A stretch of 17,500 nucleotides of DNA from Bacteroidia bacterium (GTDB lineage Bacteria > Bacteroidota > Bacteroidia > Bacteroidales > Azobacteroidaceae): contig BNXY01000020.1 in the NCBI GenBank assembly GCA_025999935.1, positions 1 through 17,500 on the forward strand, given 5' to 3'. The notes beneath the pieces were generated by a model that saw only the letters and a list, made by a program, of their open reading frames with translations, ran no database searches and had not been told where the DNA came from. This document shows positions 1 through 8,643 of the stretch, piece after piece; position 1 is the first letter of the stretch; every line of letters begins with the position of its first letter. A program made the translations under genes and the position numbers.

Positions 1-260
1 TGCTGTACAATGTGATGGGGAAAAATTATCAGGCATTGAAAGAATATGACAAAGCGGAGGCTTCTTTGATAAAATCCACGCAGATAGTGCCTAACCGCCT
101 GTATCCCTGGTATCTCCTTGCAAAGCTTTACGTTGAAATGGATTTGCCGGACAAAGCCCGCGAAACGGCCGCCATTGTACAAACCAAGGAACCGAAGGTG
201 CAGTCGCAAGCGGTAAGGGAAATGCGGCAGGAAATGAAGAAAATAATTAATAATGAATAA
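1..260 (+). CDS. C-terminal fragment of TPR protein, O-antigen ligase-like tail (partial)
   Basis: The reading frame is open to the left edge (first whole codon at position 3) and stops with TAA at 258-260, so this is the 3' end of a longer gene. GTG at 12 and ATG at 15 are internal codons, not likely starts. The visible part is a degenerate TPR: an A-L-K-E-Y-D-K-A-E-A helix pair followed by a second helix pair (YPWYLLAKLYVEMDLPDKA), then a basic tail containing KEPKVQSQAVREMRQEM. From memory, this tail is typical of Bacteroidales O-antigen-ligase/polymerase-like membrane proteins that end in a TPR domain. The catalytic membrane part lies outside the window, so the family is inferred from the tail alone. 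The next gene starts 6 bp after the stop, suggesting cotranscription. Confidence 0.7.
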   Translation, partial: LYNVMGKNYQALKEYDKAEASLIKSTQIVPNRLYPWYLLAKLYVEMDLPDKARETAAIVQTKEPKVQSQAVREMRQEMKKIINNE

Positions 261-266
261 CTAACA

Positions 267-2234
267 ATGAAAAGCAGTTTATTTATATTATTGCTGTCAA
301 GCGTTTTATTGCTTGGCTGTTCGCAGTCCTCGCGTTTGGAACAAGCTTTGGAGTTTGCCGGAGAAAACCGGGCGGAGTTGGAAAAAGTATTGGCGCATTA
401 CAGTCAAAACATAGAAGACAGCTTGAAATACAAAGCGGCTTGCTTTTTAATTGAAAATATGCCGGGGCATTATTCCTATAAAAACGCGGATTGGTTAGCT
501 CAATATTATACGGAAATCGGCGATTCGGTCAGTTTGGATTATGATTACGTAACCAATGGACAAATCGTCGAACGGATTTCCGCAAGATATTCCGGAAACA
601 AAACACGGGAAACCGTTTTCGATTTGCAAATCCTGACCGCTAATTTTCTGATAAACAATATCGAACGGGCTTTCGCCGTATGGCAACAACCGGACGGCTG
701 GGCTACCCATGTTTCTTTTGCCGATTTCTGTGAATACATTCTCCCTTACAAGGGATGCGAACTGCAACCCATAGACAACTGGCGGGAATACGCCGAAGAC
801 CTCTTGAAAGCCGACTTGGACACTTTGCCTTTTTGCGATTTGTACCGGAACTCCGCTTTCAAGGCGGCCACCGCTGTGAGCAAAGAAATCATTGGGCTGA
901 ACCAACAGTATTATCCCTTTGGCGGAGTAAATGCGATTCCCATTCGGGATATCATCACTTTGACAAAGATGCCTTTTGGTAGTTGCGACGATTACGCCCT
1001 ACTTGCGCTTGCCGTTATGCGCAGCAAAGGCATCCCGGTCATACAGGACTATACGCCCCAATGGCCTTTTCAACCCCAATCCCATTCATGGAACATTGTC
1101 TTGAACAACAAAGGAAAAAACATGGTATTTTCGGCCGGGTCGAGCAATCCGGGCGAACTGCACAACACGGACGATAAAATGGCCAAAGTTTTCCGGAAAA
1201 CGTATGCCATTAACCGGGAGATACTGCAAATACACACTTCGGAAAAATACATTCCGGCCACTTTCAAGAATTTTTTTATCAAAGACGTTACTACGGATTA
1301 TGTATCCGTCAGCGATATGGAAATTGTTATTCCAAACGAACTAAAAAACCAATACCAATACGCTTACTTAGCCGTTTTCAATAACAAGGAATGGATACCG
1401 GTTCACTATGGAAAGGTATTGGGCAACAAAGTTCGCTTTACCGATATGGGCAGAAACTGCATGTACCTGCCGGTCTTTTACGGCGAACAAGGCATCGTCC
1501 CTTTCTCGGCGCCTTTGCTGCTCACTGCCCAGGGAACAGTCAAACGGTTGGAAGCCGACAAAAACAAGTTGCAAACCCTGACGGTTTATCGAAAATACTT
1601 TATTGCCGGACATTGCTACGAAGTAGGCCGTAGGATGATGGGCGGCGAGTTTCAGGCAGCGAATCAAGCTGACTTCAGGGATGCCGTTACCGTTTACAAG
1701 ATTCCCGGATTTACAGTTCAATCGGGTGAAGTCCGCTTAAATACCGAAAAACCCTATCGCTATTGGCGGTACTATTCGGCAAAGGAAGGTTACAACAACC
1801 TGGCCGAACTGTATTTTTATTTACCCGGTAAAGAGCGCCCGGTCTATGGCAAGATAATCGGAACAACCGGTTCCTACACCCACCGGAAAGACAGCGAAAA
1901 GGAAGTCGTGTTCGACAACGATCCCTTGACGTTTTTTGATGCGCCCACACCCAACGACACTTGGGTGGGCATGGATTTCGGCGAGCCGGTAAAAATAGAG
2001 AAAATCGCCTACACCCCAAGAGGCGACGGCAACGACATTACTCCCGGCGATCAGCACGAGGTGTTGTATTGGGATGACAATCACTGGATTTCGCTGGGTA
2101 AACGCGAAGCAACCGACATCCAATTAGCTTACGAAAACGTTCCCGCCAACGCACTATTCTGGATTCGGAACCTGTCGCGAGGCAATGACGAACGCATTTT
2201 TACTTACGAGGACGGGAAACAAATCTGGTGGTAG
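267..2234 (+). CDS. Transglutaminase-like domain lipoprotein with discoidin-like C-terminus
   Basis: The 655-residue protein begins with a lipoprotein signal (Lys then a Leu-rich core, lipobox LLLGC, Cys18), so it is probably anchored in the envelope. The middle holds a transglutaminase/papain-like core: GSCDDYALLALAVMRSKGIP with the probable nucleophile Cys240, then SHSWNIV with His273. The usual third residue, an Asp about 15 residues after the His, is not evident; that stretch reads MVFSAGSSNPGE, so activity may use another residue or be lost. After linker and beta-rich regions, the last 110 residues (about 545-655: FDNDPLTFFDA, TWVGMDFGEPVKIEKIAYTPRGDGN, IRNLSRG) resemble an F5/8-type discoidin carbohydrate-binding fold. 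Such proteins are common in Bacteroidales; their substrates are mostly unknown. It starts 6 bp after the upstream TPR gene and is probably in its operon. Function beyond domain level is not assigned. Confidence 0.85.
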   Translation: MKSSLFILLLSSVLLLGCSQSSRLEQALEFAGENRAELEKVLAHYSQNIEDSLKYKAACFLIENMPGHYSYKNADWLAQYYTEIGDSVSLDYDYVTNGQIVERISARYSGNKTRETVFDLQILTANFLINNIERAFAVWQQPDGWATHVSFADFCEYILPYKGCELQPIDNWREYAEDLLKADLDTLPFCDLYRNSAFKAATAVSKEIIGLNQQYYPFGGVNAIPIRDIITLTKMPFGSCDDYALLALAVMRSKGIPVIQDYTPQWPFQPQSHSWNIVLNNKGKNMVFSAGSSNPGELHNTDDKMAKVFRKTYAINREILQIHTSEKYIPATFKNFFIKDVTTDYVSVSDMEIVIPNELKNQYQYAYLAVFNNKEWIPVHYGKVLGNKVRFTDMGRNCMYLPVFYGEQGIVPFSAPLLLTAQGTVKRLEADKNKLQTLTVYRKYFIAGHCYEVGRRMMGGEFQAANQADFRDAVTVYKIPGFTVQSGEVRLNTEKPYRYWRYYSAKEGYNNLAELYFYLPGKERPVYGKIIGTTGSYTHRKDSEKEVVFDNDPLTFFDAPTPNDTWVGMDFGEPVKIEKIAYTPRGDGNDITPGDQHEVLYWDDNHWISLGKREATDIQLAYENVPANALFWIRNLSRGNDERIFTYEDGKQIWW

Positions 2235-2341
2235 AGAAACTGAAAAAATAGGTTACTACTCAGCAATAGACATCAATCAATCGTAAAATATTTATGGGTA
2301 TATATATGAATTTCAATTTACAATATTAAAAACACAAAGAA

Positions 2342-3493
2342 ATGAACATAATAAAAAAGACTATAATCTCTCTCGTTTACTTACTTATCTTTTTTGCATG
2401 TACAAATAATGAACAAAAGGATAACAAAGAAAATCCTATATTGCTAAAAGTCGGAAAAGAACCTGAAAAAGAACAAGTTTTTAAAAAATATTTTGAATTG
2501 GAAACTGTTTTACCAATTGAAACAACTAATGATTTTGTAATAACAGATATTAAGAAGGTGCTTTTATGTAAAGATAAACTTATTATTTTGGATAGAATGT
2601 CAGCTATTTGTGTTGTTGATTATGCTACTGGAAAAATAGAAACTTATTTTAAACATATTGGTCAGGGGCCGGACGAATCAAAAAATATCATAGATATAAC
2701 TGTTGATGAAAAAACTGAGACTATTTTTGCCTATAATGATTTTCATAAATTACTATTTTATGATTTTCGTGGTAATTTACTCAATCAGGAAACTTTTGAA
2801 AAATTATATGGGAGCATTATTTATGATGATGGTAATGTGCTGTTTTACAATCATGCAGAAGGTTATTCCGGATATCCGTACCAGATTGAAAAATATAATC
2901 TTCAAAATAAAACTCTTGAAAAAATCGGCAAGGACAATAGGCTTGATTTCCCGGTAAGACTTTACGGTAGTCATTTTGTAAAAAGCAAAAACATCTGGTT
3001 TGGAACCCCATTTGATTTTGATTTATATTTGTATGATAATTCAAAAATAGAGCGAAAATATAAATTGGATCCGGAAACTACTCCATTGACAAAGGAGATA
3101 ATGGGATTTGCAACATCCGATCCAAATAAATTTTATACTGCAAGAAAGGAAAATAATATAATGTATGGAATATGCTCTATTCGGGAAACAGAAAATTATT
3201 TAGTATTCATATCCAGTGGGCGAGGTTTTTTTATTTTCAATAAAAAAAACAATGAAATTCATTGGGAAAACTATGTAAAAGAAACAGATTTAAACCTAAT
3301 GCTTTTTAATTACTTTCCGCATGACGGCAATGATAATAGAATAATGTTTATTGTCACTGCTAATGAATGGAGAAATGGCATGGGAAAAATGACAATGGAT
3401 AATATCTCTGAAACTTTGAAAGAGAAAATTAATTCTTTTACAATTGAAGAAGATAGTAATCAAATATTATTATTTTACCGTGAAAAAAATTAG
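2342..3493 (+). CDS. 6-bladed beta-propeller lipoprotein
   Basis: The 383-residue protein has a lipoprotein signal (MNIIKK, hydrophobic stretch, FFACTNN with Cys20). The body shows repeated beta-blade units: D-KLIILDR...VVDYATGKIETYFKHIGQGPDES, then ITVDEKTETIFAYNDFHKLLFYDFRGNLL, then a YNLQNKTLEKIGK-type strand. The GQGP-E motif followed by a blade ending FD-.G is characteristic of the Bacteroidales 6-bladed beta-propeller lipoproteins (DUF4934-like family). These are probably surface or periplasmic binding proteins with no established ligand. The gene is visibly more AT-rich than the upstream lipoprotein gene and is separated from it by 107 bp without a recognisable terminator or -7 box. 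It converges on zupT, with only 17 bp between the two stop codons. Family call is fairly firm; role unknown. Confidence 0.82.
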   Translation: MNIIKKTIISLVYLLIFFACTNNEQKDNKENPILLKVGKEPEKEQVFKKYFELETVLPIETTNDFVITDIKKVLLCKDKLIILDRMSAICVVDYATGKIETYFKHIGQGPDESKNIIDITVDEKTETIFAYNDFHKLLFYDFRGNLLNQETFEKLYGSIIYDDGNVLFYNHAEGYSGYPYQIEKYNLQNKTLEKIGKDNRLDFPVRLYGSHFVKSKNIWFGTPFDFDLYLYDNSKIERKYKLDPETTPLTKEIMGFATSDPNKFYTARKENNIMYGICSIRETENYLVFISSGRGFFIFNKKNNEIHWENYVKETDLNLMLFNYFPHDGNDNRIMFIVTANEWRNGMGKMTMDNISETLKEKINSFTIEEDSNQILLFYREKN

Positions 3494-3510
3494 AACATGG
3501 CAATTGCTGT

Positions 3511-4308
3511 TCAAATAAACAGGAAAAGACTCAAAGCCATTACCAGCATGCCTGCTACAACTCCGGTAATGGACAGATGGTGTTTGCCGTATTTTTCGGC
3601 TGTCGGCAACAATTCATCCAATGAAATAAAGACCATGATTCCCGAAACTGCGGCCAAAACAAAGCCATTGAGGGACGGTGTCCAGAATCGAAAAAGAAAG
3701 ATATAGGCCAAAATAGCGCCTACCGGTTCCGATAATCCGGACAGAAAAGAATACCAAAAGGCTTTTTTCCGGCTGCCGGAAGAATGATAAATAGGCACAG
3801 CTACGGCAATTCCTTCCGGAATGTTGTGAATGGCAATCGCCACTGTGATGGGAATCGCAATATCCAAAGATTCCAAAGCGGAAGTGAAAGTGGCAATGCC
3901 TTCGGGAAAATTGTGAATGGCGATGGAAAGCGCCACAATGGTTCCGGTGTGTTTCAGTTTGGTTGTATCCTGCATTTCTTCTACGCCATGCGCTTCGTGG
4001 GGATTGACATTTTCCGGAATGAGAAAGTCGATGAGAATAATCAGAATAATTCCGCCAAAAAAAGCGAGAATCAAATACAAGTTGCCCAATTTATCGCCGA
4101 AAGCATCGGATAATCCGGTTAAAGCGGCCGGCATCATTTCCATGAAAGAAACATAAATCATGATACCGGCGGAGAATCCCAAGGATATGCTGAGAAAATT
4201 CGTATTGGTTTTTTTAGCCAACAAAGCTATCAAACTGCCAATGCCGGTCGATAAACCGGCAACGGCAGTCAAAAGAAATGCGAATAATATTTTCGGCTCA
4301 GCAAACAT
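3511..4308 (-). CDS. zupT: ZupT-like ZIP family metal transporter
   Basis: An integral membrane protein of 265 residues with about eight hydrophobic segments, importing divalent metals (zinc, also iron or manganese in characterised ZupT proteins) across the inner membrane. The two signature helices are clear: HNFPEGIATF (from residue 132) and HNIPEGIAVA (from 161), whose His, Asn and Glu side chains form the binuclear metal site; SGLSEPVGA follows. A His/Glu-rich loop (PHEAHGVEEM) precedes them, as is usual in this family. Length matches the family (E. coli ZupT is 257 residues). ATG at 4308 is chosen over an in-frame TTG at 4314 because an AAAGG stretch lies at ribosome-binding distance from the ATG. 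It is the last gene of the minus-strand operon, 24 bp after the glyA stop. Confidence 0.93.
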   Translation of the reverse strand: MFAEPKILFAFLLTAVAGLSTGIGSLIALLAKKTNTNFLSISLGFSAGIMIYVSFMEMMPAALTGLSDAFGDKLGNLYLILAFFGGIILIILIDFLIPENVNPHEAHGVEEMQDTTKLKHTGTIVALSIAIHNFPEGIATFTSALESLDIAIPITVAIAIHNIPEGIAVAVPIYHSSGSRKKAFWYSFLSGLSEPVGAILAYIFLFRFWTPSLNGFVLAAVSGIMVFISLDELLPTAEKYGKHHLSITGVVAGMLVMALSLFLFI

Positions 4309-4332
4309 ATACAATTGCCTTTAGCCCGTTTT

Positions 4333-5613
4333 TTACCATGCAAACAAAGGATAGTCCTTCATGACGGCATTCACTTTTTGTGCAACCGATTTGATTACGG
4401 ACTCATTATCCACATTGGAAAGTACCGTATCGATTAATTCTACAATGTCGCCCATCAGGGGTTCTTTGGCGCCGCGGGTGGTAATGGCCGGCGTTCCGAA
4501 ACGCAATCCTGAGGTCTGGAAAGGGGAGCGGCTATCGAAAGGCACCATATTTTTATTGGTGGTAATATCGGCTTTTACCAAAGCTTGTTCGGCCAATTTT
4601 CCGGTCAAATCGGGGAATTTGGTACGCAGGTCAACCAACATCAAGTGGTTGTCTGTCCCGCCCGATACGATTTTGTAGCCTTTATCTACAAATGCTTTGG
4701 CCATGGCTGCGGCATTTTTCTTTACTTGTGTCTGGTAGGTAATGTATTCCGGTTGCAAGGCTTCATGTAAAGCAATCGCTTTGGCGGCGATGATGTGTTC
4801 CAACGGGCCGCCTTGTATTCCGGGAAAAACGGCGGAATCCAGCAAGGCCGACATCATTTTGATTTCTCCTTTCGGAGTAGTTTTTCCCCAAGGATTTTCA
4901 AAATCTTCGCCCAACAGAATTACACCGCCGCGAGGGCCGCGCAATGTTTTGTGGGTCGTTGAGGTAACAATATGGGCATATTGAACCGGATTTTTCAGTA
5001 ATCCGGCGGCGATTAATCCGGCAGGATGCGCCATGTCAACCATGAAAATTGCACCGATTTCATCGGCGATTTTCCGAATTCGGGCATAATCCCATTCGCG
5101 GGAATAAGCGGACGCTCCGGCTACAATCAATTTGGGACGTTCGTTAAGCGCGATAGTCTGGAGTTGTTCGTAATCAACCTCTCCGCTATTTTCCCCCACA
5201 TTGTAGGACAATGCCTGATAGACCAATCCCGAAAAGTTGACGGGCGAACCGTGGCTTAAATGACCTCCGTGCGCCAAATTTAATCCCAAAAATTTATCTC
5301 CGGGATTGAGGCAAGCCGTGAAAACCGCCATATTGGCTTGTGCGCCGGAATGGGGTTGAACATTGGCCCAGGCAGCGGAGAAAATCTGTTTCAAACGGTC
5401 AATGGCCAATTGTTCCACCTCGTCGATGAATTGGCATCCGCCATAATACCTGCGCCCCGGATAGCCTTCGGCGTATTTATTGGTTAATACGGATCCTGCT
5501 GCTTGCAAAACTTCCTCACTTACAAAGTTTTCTGAAGCTATCAACTCAATACCCGACGTCTGACGGTTGTATTCTTTGTTGATAATGTTAAAAATTAAAT
5601 CGTCTCGTTTCAT
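4333..5613 (-). CDS. glyA: Serine hydroxymethyltransferase
   Basis: A cytosolic, PLP-dependent enzyme that converts serine plus tetrahydrofolate to glycine plus 5,10-methylene-tetrahydrofolate, the main source of one-carbon units for purines, thymidylate and methionine. The 426-residue length is normal. Visible signatures are the N-terminal [32 protein letters not shown], the PLP-ring-binding MVDMAHPAG, and the active-site peptide [14 protein letters not shown] with Schiff-base Lys222. The C-terminal SGLRFGTPA contacts the substrate carboxylate in the family. It lies 36 bp after the barrel-protein gene and 24 bp before zupT. A perfect -7 box just upstream suggests it can also be transcribed independently of the pyr genes. 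Confidence 0.98.
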   Translation of the reverse strand: MKRDDLIFNIINKEYNRQTSGIELIASENFVSEEVLQAAGSVLTNKYAEGYPGRRYYGGCQFIDEVEQLAIDRLKQIFSAAWANVQPHSGAQANMAVFTACLNPGDKFLGLNLAHGGHLSHGSPVNFSGLVYQALSYNVGENSGEVDYEQLQTIALNERPKLIVAGASAYSREWDYARIRKIADEIGAIFMVDMAHPAGLIAAGLLKNPVQYAHIVTSTTHKTLRGPRGGVILLGEDFENPWGKTTPKGEIKMMSALLDSAVFPGIQGGPLEHIIAAKAIALHEALQPEYITYQTQVKKNAAAMAKAFVDKGYKIVSGGTDNHLMLVDLRTKFPDLTGKLAEQALVKADITTNKNMVPFDSRSPFQTSGLRFGTPAITTRGAKEPLMGDIVELIDTVLSNVDNESVIKSVAQKVNAVMKDYPLFAW

Positions 5614-5638
5614 GTATATGTAAATATTAATTGAAAAA

Positions 5639-5646
5639 CAAAGGTA
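5639..5646 (-). promoter_or_regulatory. Candidate internal promoter (-7 box) for glyA-zupT
   Basis: On the minus strand this reads TACCTTTG, an exact match to the Bacteroidota sigma-ABfr -7 consensus TAnnTTTG. It would start transcription about 20 nt before the glyA ATG at 5613. No TTTG -33 element is present at the normal 19-21 bp spacing (a TTTG lies at 5659-5662, too close), so the assignment rests on the -7 box and position only. Confidence 0.45.
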
Positions 5647-5649
5647 ATG

Positions 5650-6354
5650 CTAAAAAATCAAACCGCATGAAAAACTAAGGCTGTTTTCATTTTTTTTCAG
5701 GTCTATCCCTCGATATCTTTCCGGAAATCCGGGTATTTCATCAAAATTGAGGTTGGAATTTGGTTGATTGATTTCATACCGCACATCAAAATGAATATTG
5801 GAAATAATGATTGAAAATCCACCCACTCCGACGTACTTAATGTGTATGTCTTTATTGGAATAGTCTTCATCCAAACTGGTGGTATATTGGGTATCGTATA
5901 TGCCGGCAAAACCGGTTCCAACGAAAGCGCTGAAAATGAAAGGCTTGTTGCTTACAATATTGTATCCGGTTAAAAAATTGCCCCGGACAGATTTGGAATT
6001 AATATCCATATAAGTGGGAGGGGCGTATGTGTCCGGTACATTTTCAAGAGGTAGTGAAAAAGAAATTCCCATCCGGTAATAATTCCATGCAATTTCCGGT
6101 TGCAAAAAAATACGTTTTATATTGAATCGGGCAAATCCGTTAATCAAATAACCGTTTTTATTGGTATAAGAATCATTCGGAATGGCTTCATCATTGTAGA
6201 ATGTTTCATAACGAGTGGTTGATAAGGCGTTTAATCCTACTCTAATTCCCCAATTAACTCTTTTTTGTTGGGCAAAAGATTGATTTCCCGTCATTGAAAA
6301 GAAAACAATCAAAGCGGAAATAAAAATGGAACAATATTGCAGATTTTTCTTCAT
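5650..6354 (-). CDS. Outer-membrane beta-barrel protein (PorT-like/OMP_b-brl family)
   Basis: The 234-residue protein has a cleavable Sec signal (MKK, hydrophobic core, SFAQQ) followed by alternating beta strands: NWGIRVGLNA, NGYLINGFARFNI, IFLQPEIAWNYYRMG, FIFSAFVGTGFAG, IKYVGVGGFSI, IHFDVRYEIN. It ends in Phe (SFSCGLIF), the usual C-terminal barrel signature. This pattern fits the small barrels of the outer membrane beta-barrel domain family widespread in Bacteroidota (PorT-like). Specific function is unknown. It begins 1 bp after the flavin reductase gene stops and precedes glyA, so it is carried inside a housekeeping operon; the neighbours give no functional link. Confidence 0.8.
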   Translation of the reverse strand: MKKNLQYCSIFISALIVFFSMTGNQSFAQQKRVNWGIRVGLNALSTTRYETFYNDEAIPNDSYTNKNGYLINGFARFNIKRIFLQPEIAWNYYRMGISFSLPLENVPDTYAPPTYMDINSKSVRGNFLTGYNIVSNKPFIFSAFVGTGFAGIYDTQYTTSLDEDYSNKDIHIKYVGVGGFSIIISNIHFDVRYEINQPNSNLNFDEIPGFPERYRGIDLKKNENSLSFSCGLIF

Positions 6355-6355
6355 C

Positions 6356-6922
6356 TCATTTTTTCTTTCTTACACTCCAGCCGAATTTGCCGATTAAATC
6401 GCCCAATCCGTAATAATTTCCATGTGCATAAACCAACAGATTGGCTTTTTTCATATCGAAAGCGCCGGTATCCGAATCAATAAATTTTTCATCCGCCAAG
6501 ATATTAACTACTTCTGCAATAAACATATCATGTGTTCCGAAAGCAATGATTTCTTTTACGCAACATTCGATGCATAAAGGGGCTTCTTCGATGTAAGGCG
6601 CATTCACTACATGCGCTTTTGCCGGCGTTAAATTCATCTCTTTGAACTTGTTGTAATCTTTTCCGGAACGAACGCCCGCCCAATCGGTTGCATAAGCCAG
6701 CTCTTCGGTGGTCAGATTAATCACAAATTCCATGTTTTTTTTAAGTATCGGATAAGAATGTCGTTCGGGACGGACGGATATATAGCAGAGGGCGGGGTCG
6801 GAGCAAATCGTTCCCGTCCACGCAATGGTCAGAATATTGTATTCGCTCTCGTTTTTTCCCACCGTTACCATGACAGCGGGTAGGGGATAGACGAGCGTTC
6901 CCGGTTTCCAATCTTTCTTCAT
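6356..6922 (-). CDS. Flavin reductase-like FMN-binding protein
   Basis: The 188-residue protein belongs to the flavin reductase-like split-barrel family. The N-terminus [17 protein letters not shown], the [28 protein letters not shown] segment (the FMN-phosphate-binding region in this family), and [10 protein letters not shown] followed by [14 protein letters not shown] are all present. Members bind FMN and many reduce it or serve as small oxidoreductases; the physiological partner is unknown here. Its ATG overlaps the pyrI stop by 4 bp, implying translational coupling. This gene after pyrBI is a familiar Bacteroidales arrangement, although no role in pyrimidine synthesis is established. Confidence 0.9.
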   Translation of the reverse strand: MKKDWKPGTLVYPLPAVMVTVGKNESEYNILTIAWTGTICSDPALCYISVRPERHSYPILKKNMEFVINLTTEELAYATDWAGVRSGKDYNKFKEMNLTPAKAHVVNAPYIEEAPLCIECCVKEIIAFGTHDMFIAEVVNILADEKFIDSDTGAFDMKKANLLVYAHGNYYGLGDLIGKFGWSVRKKK

Positions 6923-7380
6923 AACAAAACGATGTCTTCTTTTTTAATTTTCAGTTCGCAATATTGGCATTTCAGTGTCACATTTTTCTTGTCAATCACT
7001 TGAAAGTGCGTTTTCATCGGCTCATTGTTCGTGATGCACTTGGGATTGTTGCACTTGACAATGCTTGTCAATTCATCGGGCAGTTGGAGCAATTTTTTTT
7101 CTACCACTTCGTAATCCCGGATAATATTGAGTTTAACTGCGGGAGCAATCAAAGAAATACGGTTGATTTCATCTTGTTCGAAAAATTTACCGGCGATTTT
7201 CAGGATGCCCTTGCTACCCATTTTTTTACTGTCGAGGTTGTATCCGATGGTAATCGGTGTTTTCAGTTTCTCAATATCTAATAAAGAAACCACTTTAAAC
7301 AGTTGTTCCGAGGGTATGTGGTCGATAACAGTTCCGTTTTGCAGGGCGGCTATCTGTAATTCTTTTTTATTTGGAGACAT
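6919..7380 (-). CDS. pyrI: Aspartate carbamoyltransferase regulatory chain
   Basis: The 153-residue regulatory subunit of aspartate transcarbamoylase binds nucleotide effectors and holds catalytic trimers together through a structural zinc. The N-terminal allosteric domain shows [15 protein letters not shown] and the later [21 protein letters not shown]. The C-terminal zinc domain carries Cys110, Cys115, Cys138 and Cys141 (C-x4-C-x22-C-x2-C), almost the same positions as in E. coli PyrI. It lies 12 bp after pyrB and overlaps the next gene by 4 bp. The presence of PyrI predicts a dodecameric, allosterically regulated enzyme. Confidence 0.97.
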   Translation of the reverse strand: MSPNKKELQIAALQNGTVIDHIPSEQLFKVVSLLDIEKLKTPITIGYNLDSKKMGSKGILKIAGKFFEQDEINRISLIAPAVKLNIIRDYEVVEKKLLQLPDELTSIVKCNNPKCITNNEPMKTHFQVIDKKNVTLKCQYCELKIKKEDIVLL

Positions 7381-7392
7381 ATCACATTTAAT

Positions 7393-8304
7393 TTAAATAA
7401 TTCCTAATACATCGCTGATAATGGCTTGGCGGGCAAAGACACCGTTTTTAGCCTGTTCAAAATAGTAGGCTTTCGGATTATCGTCCACATCGTAGGCGAT
7501 TTCATTGACACGGGGTAGGGGATGGAGAATCCGCAAATTGTCCCTGCTATTGTTCAGCATACAGTTTTTGAGTATGTAAACATTTTTAACTTTCTCGTAT
7601 TCAATTAAATCCGTAAATCGTTCGCGTTGGACGCGAGTCATATACAAAACATCCGACTGATTGATTACGTCTTCCGAAAATTCGGTATATTCTTGGAATG
7701 GAATCTTGTTTTCTTCGAGAAATTGTTTGTAAATATCCGGCAATTTCAGTTCTTCCGGTGCAATAAATTTAAACTGTGGCTGAAAATGCGACATCCCCAC
7801 GAGTAGGGAATGGACGGTTCGCCCGTATTTCAAATCGCCCACCATGGTAATGGTCAGATTTTCCAATTTACCCTGTGTCTTGTAAATGGAATACAAGTCG
7901 AGCATGGTTTGCGAAGGATGCTGATTGGCGCCGTCACCGGCGTTAATAATTGGAATATCCGTTATTTCCGAAGCGTATCGGGCGGCGCCTTCCAAATGGT
8001 GGCGCATGATAATCAAATCGGCATAATTACTGACCATTTTGATGGTGTCTTTCAGCGTTTCTCCCTTGGACGAACTGGTAGTAGAGGCGTCGCTGAAACC
8101 GATTACCCTTCCGCCCAAACGGTTGATAGCAGTTTCAAAACTCAAACGGGTTCGTGTGGACGGCTCAAAAAAGAGCGTAGCACAAACTTTTCCTTCTAAA
8201 AGCTTTTGATTCGGATTCGTTTCGAAAGATTCCGTCTTTTTCATCAAACGAATGATGTCCTCTTTCGATAAATCGGCAACTGAAACAAAACTCCCTTTCT
8301 TCAT
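7393..8304 (-). CDS. pyrB: Aspartate carbamoyltransferase catalytic chain
   Basis: The 303-residue catalytic subunit condenses carbamoyl phosphate and aspartate to N-carbamoyl-aspartate, the committed step of pyrimidine synthesis. The carbamoyl-phosphate site is [12 protein letters not shown] (Ser-Thr-Arg-Thr-Arg at 49-53); the mobile 80s loop is SSSKGETL with Lys80; DGANQHPSQ lies at 124-132; [13 protein letters not shown] begins the aspartate domain; and HPLPR at 261-265 is the conserved closing-loop motif. Length is typical. It is the first gene of the minus-strand operon, behind a perfect -7 box about 48 bp upstream. Confidence 0.98.
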   Translation of the reverse strand: MKKGSFVSVADLSKEDIIRLMKKTESFETNPNQKLLEGKVCATLFFEPSTRTRLSFETAINRLGGRVIGFSDASTTSSSKGETLKDTIKMVSNYADLIIMRHHLEGAARYASEITDIPIINAGDGANQHPSQTMLDLYSIYKTQGKLENLTITMVGDLKYGRTVHSLLVGMSHFQPQFKFIAPEELKLPDIYKQFLEENKIPFQEYTEFSEDVINQSDVLYMTRVQRERFTDLIEYEKVKNVYILKNCMLNNSRDNLRILHPLPRVNEIAYDVDDNPKAYYFEQAKNGVFARQAIISDVLGII

Positions 8305-8351
8305 GCAAAATAATTTAAAAGTTCAACGTTTTTTATTGCAAGTTTTGCATA

Positions 8352-8359
8352 CAAATGTA
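8352..8359 (-). promoter_or_regulatory. Candidate pyrB operon promoter (-7 box)
   Basis: On the minus strand this reads TACATTTG, an exact match to the Bacteroidota -7 consensus TAnnTTTG, giving a predicted start near 8345 and a leader of about 40 nt before the pyrB ATG at 8304. The region upstream is T-rich but has no clean TTTG -33 element. The leader is too short to hold an obvious attenuator. Confidence 0.5.
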
Positions 8360-8398
8360 AGAATTTTTTGTCATGTAATAATAAAAATACGATTTTTT

Positions 8399-8428
8399 TT
8401 TGTATTTCAAAAATATTGCGTAATTTTG
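8399..8428 (+). promoter_or_regulatory. Candidate promoter of the GH26-GH2 unit
   Basis: A TTTG at 8399-8402 and TAATTTTG at 8421-8428 match the Bacteroidota -33 and -7 elements with an 18-bp spacer, one short of the usual 19-21. The predicted start is near 8435, leaving a leader of roughly 200 nt before the mannanase ATG at 8644. That leader (8435-8643) is AT-rich and holds no hairpin or gene I can support. A second, imperfect pair of boxes (TACTTTG, TATTTTG at 8556-8569) is also there. The whole 8305-8643 gap is thus a divergent promoter region. Confidence 0.5.
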
Positions 8429-8643
8429 CTAAATATTATTATAATTTCGGAGTAGATAATACAATTCAATATGAAATTAAAATAAAACAGAAGGTTAATC
8501 TTAAAATAATTTGCTTATGGTAGAATGAAAGATAATGAAAAAAAACACGCAAAAATACTTTGTATTTTGTACCTCTTAATTTTAAAAAATGAAAAAAATC
8601 ACAATTAATAAAATTTTATAATCACTTAATTTTAGTTAAAAAA

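Noticed and set aside
2235..2341. Promoter or terminator between the two lipoprotein genes
   Set aside because: AT-rich, but no TAnnTTTG box and no GC stem with a T-run.
3497..4156. Plus-strand ORFs opposite zupT
   Set aside because: They are antisense shadows of the well-supported zupT frame, with low-complexity translations.
4361..5259. Several plus-strand ORFs opposite glyA
   Set aside because: The conserved SHMT signatures on the minus strand account for the region fully.
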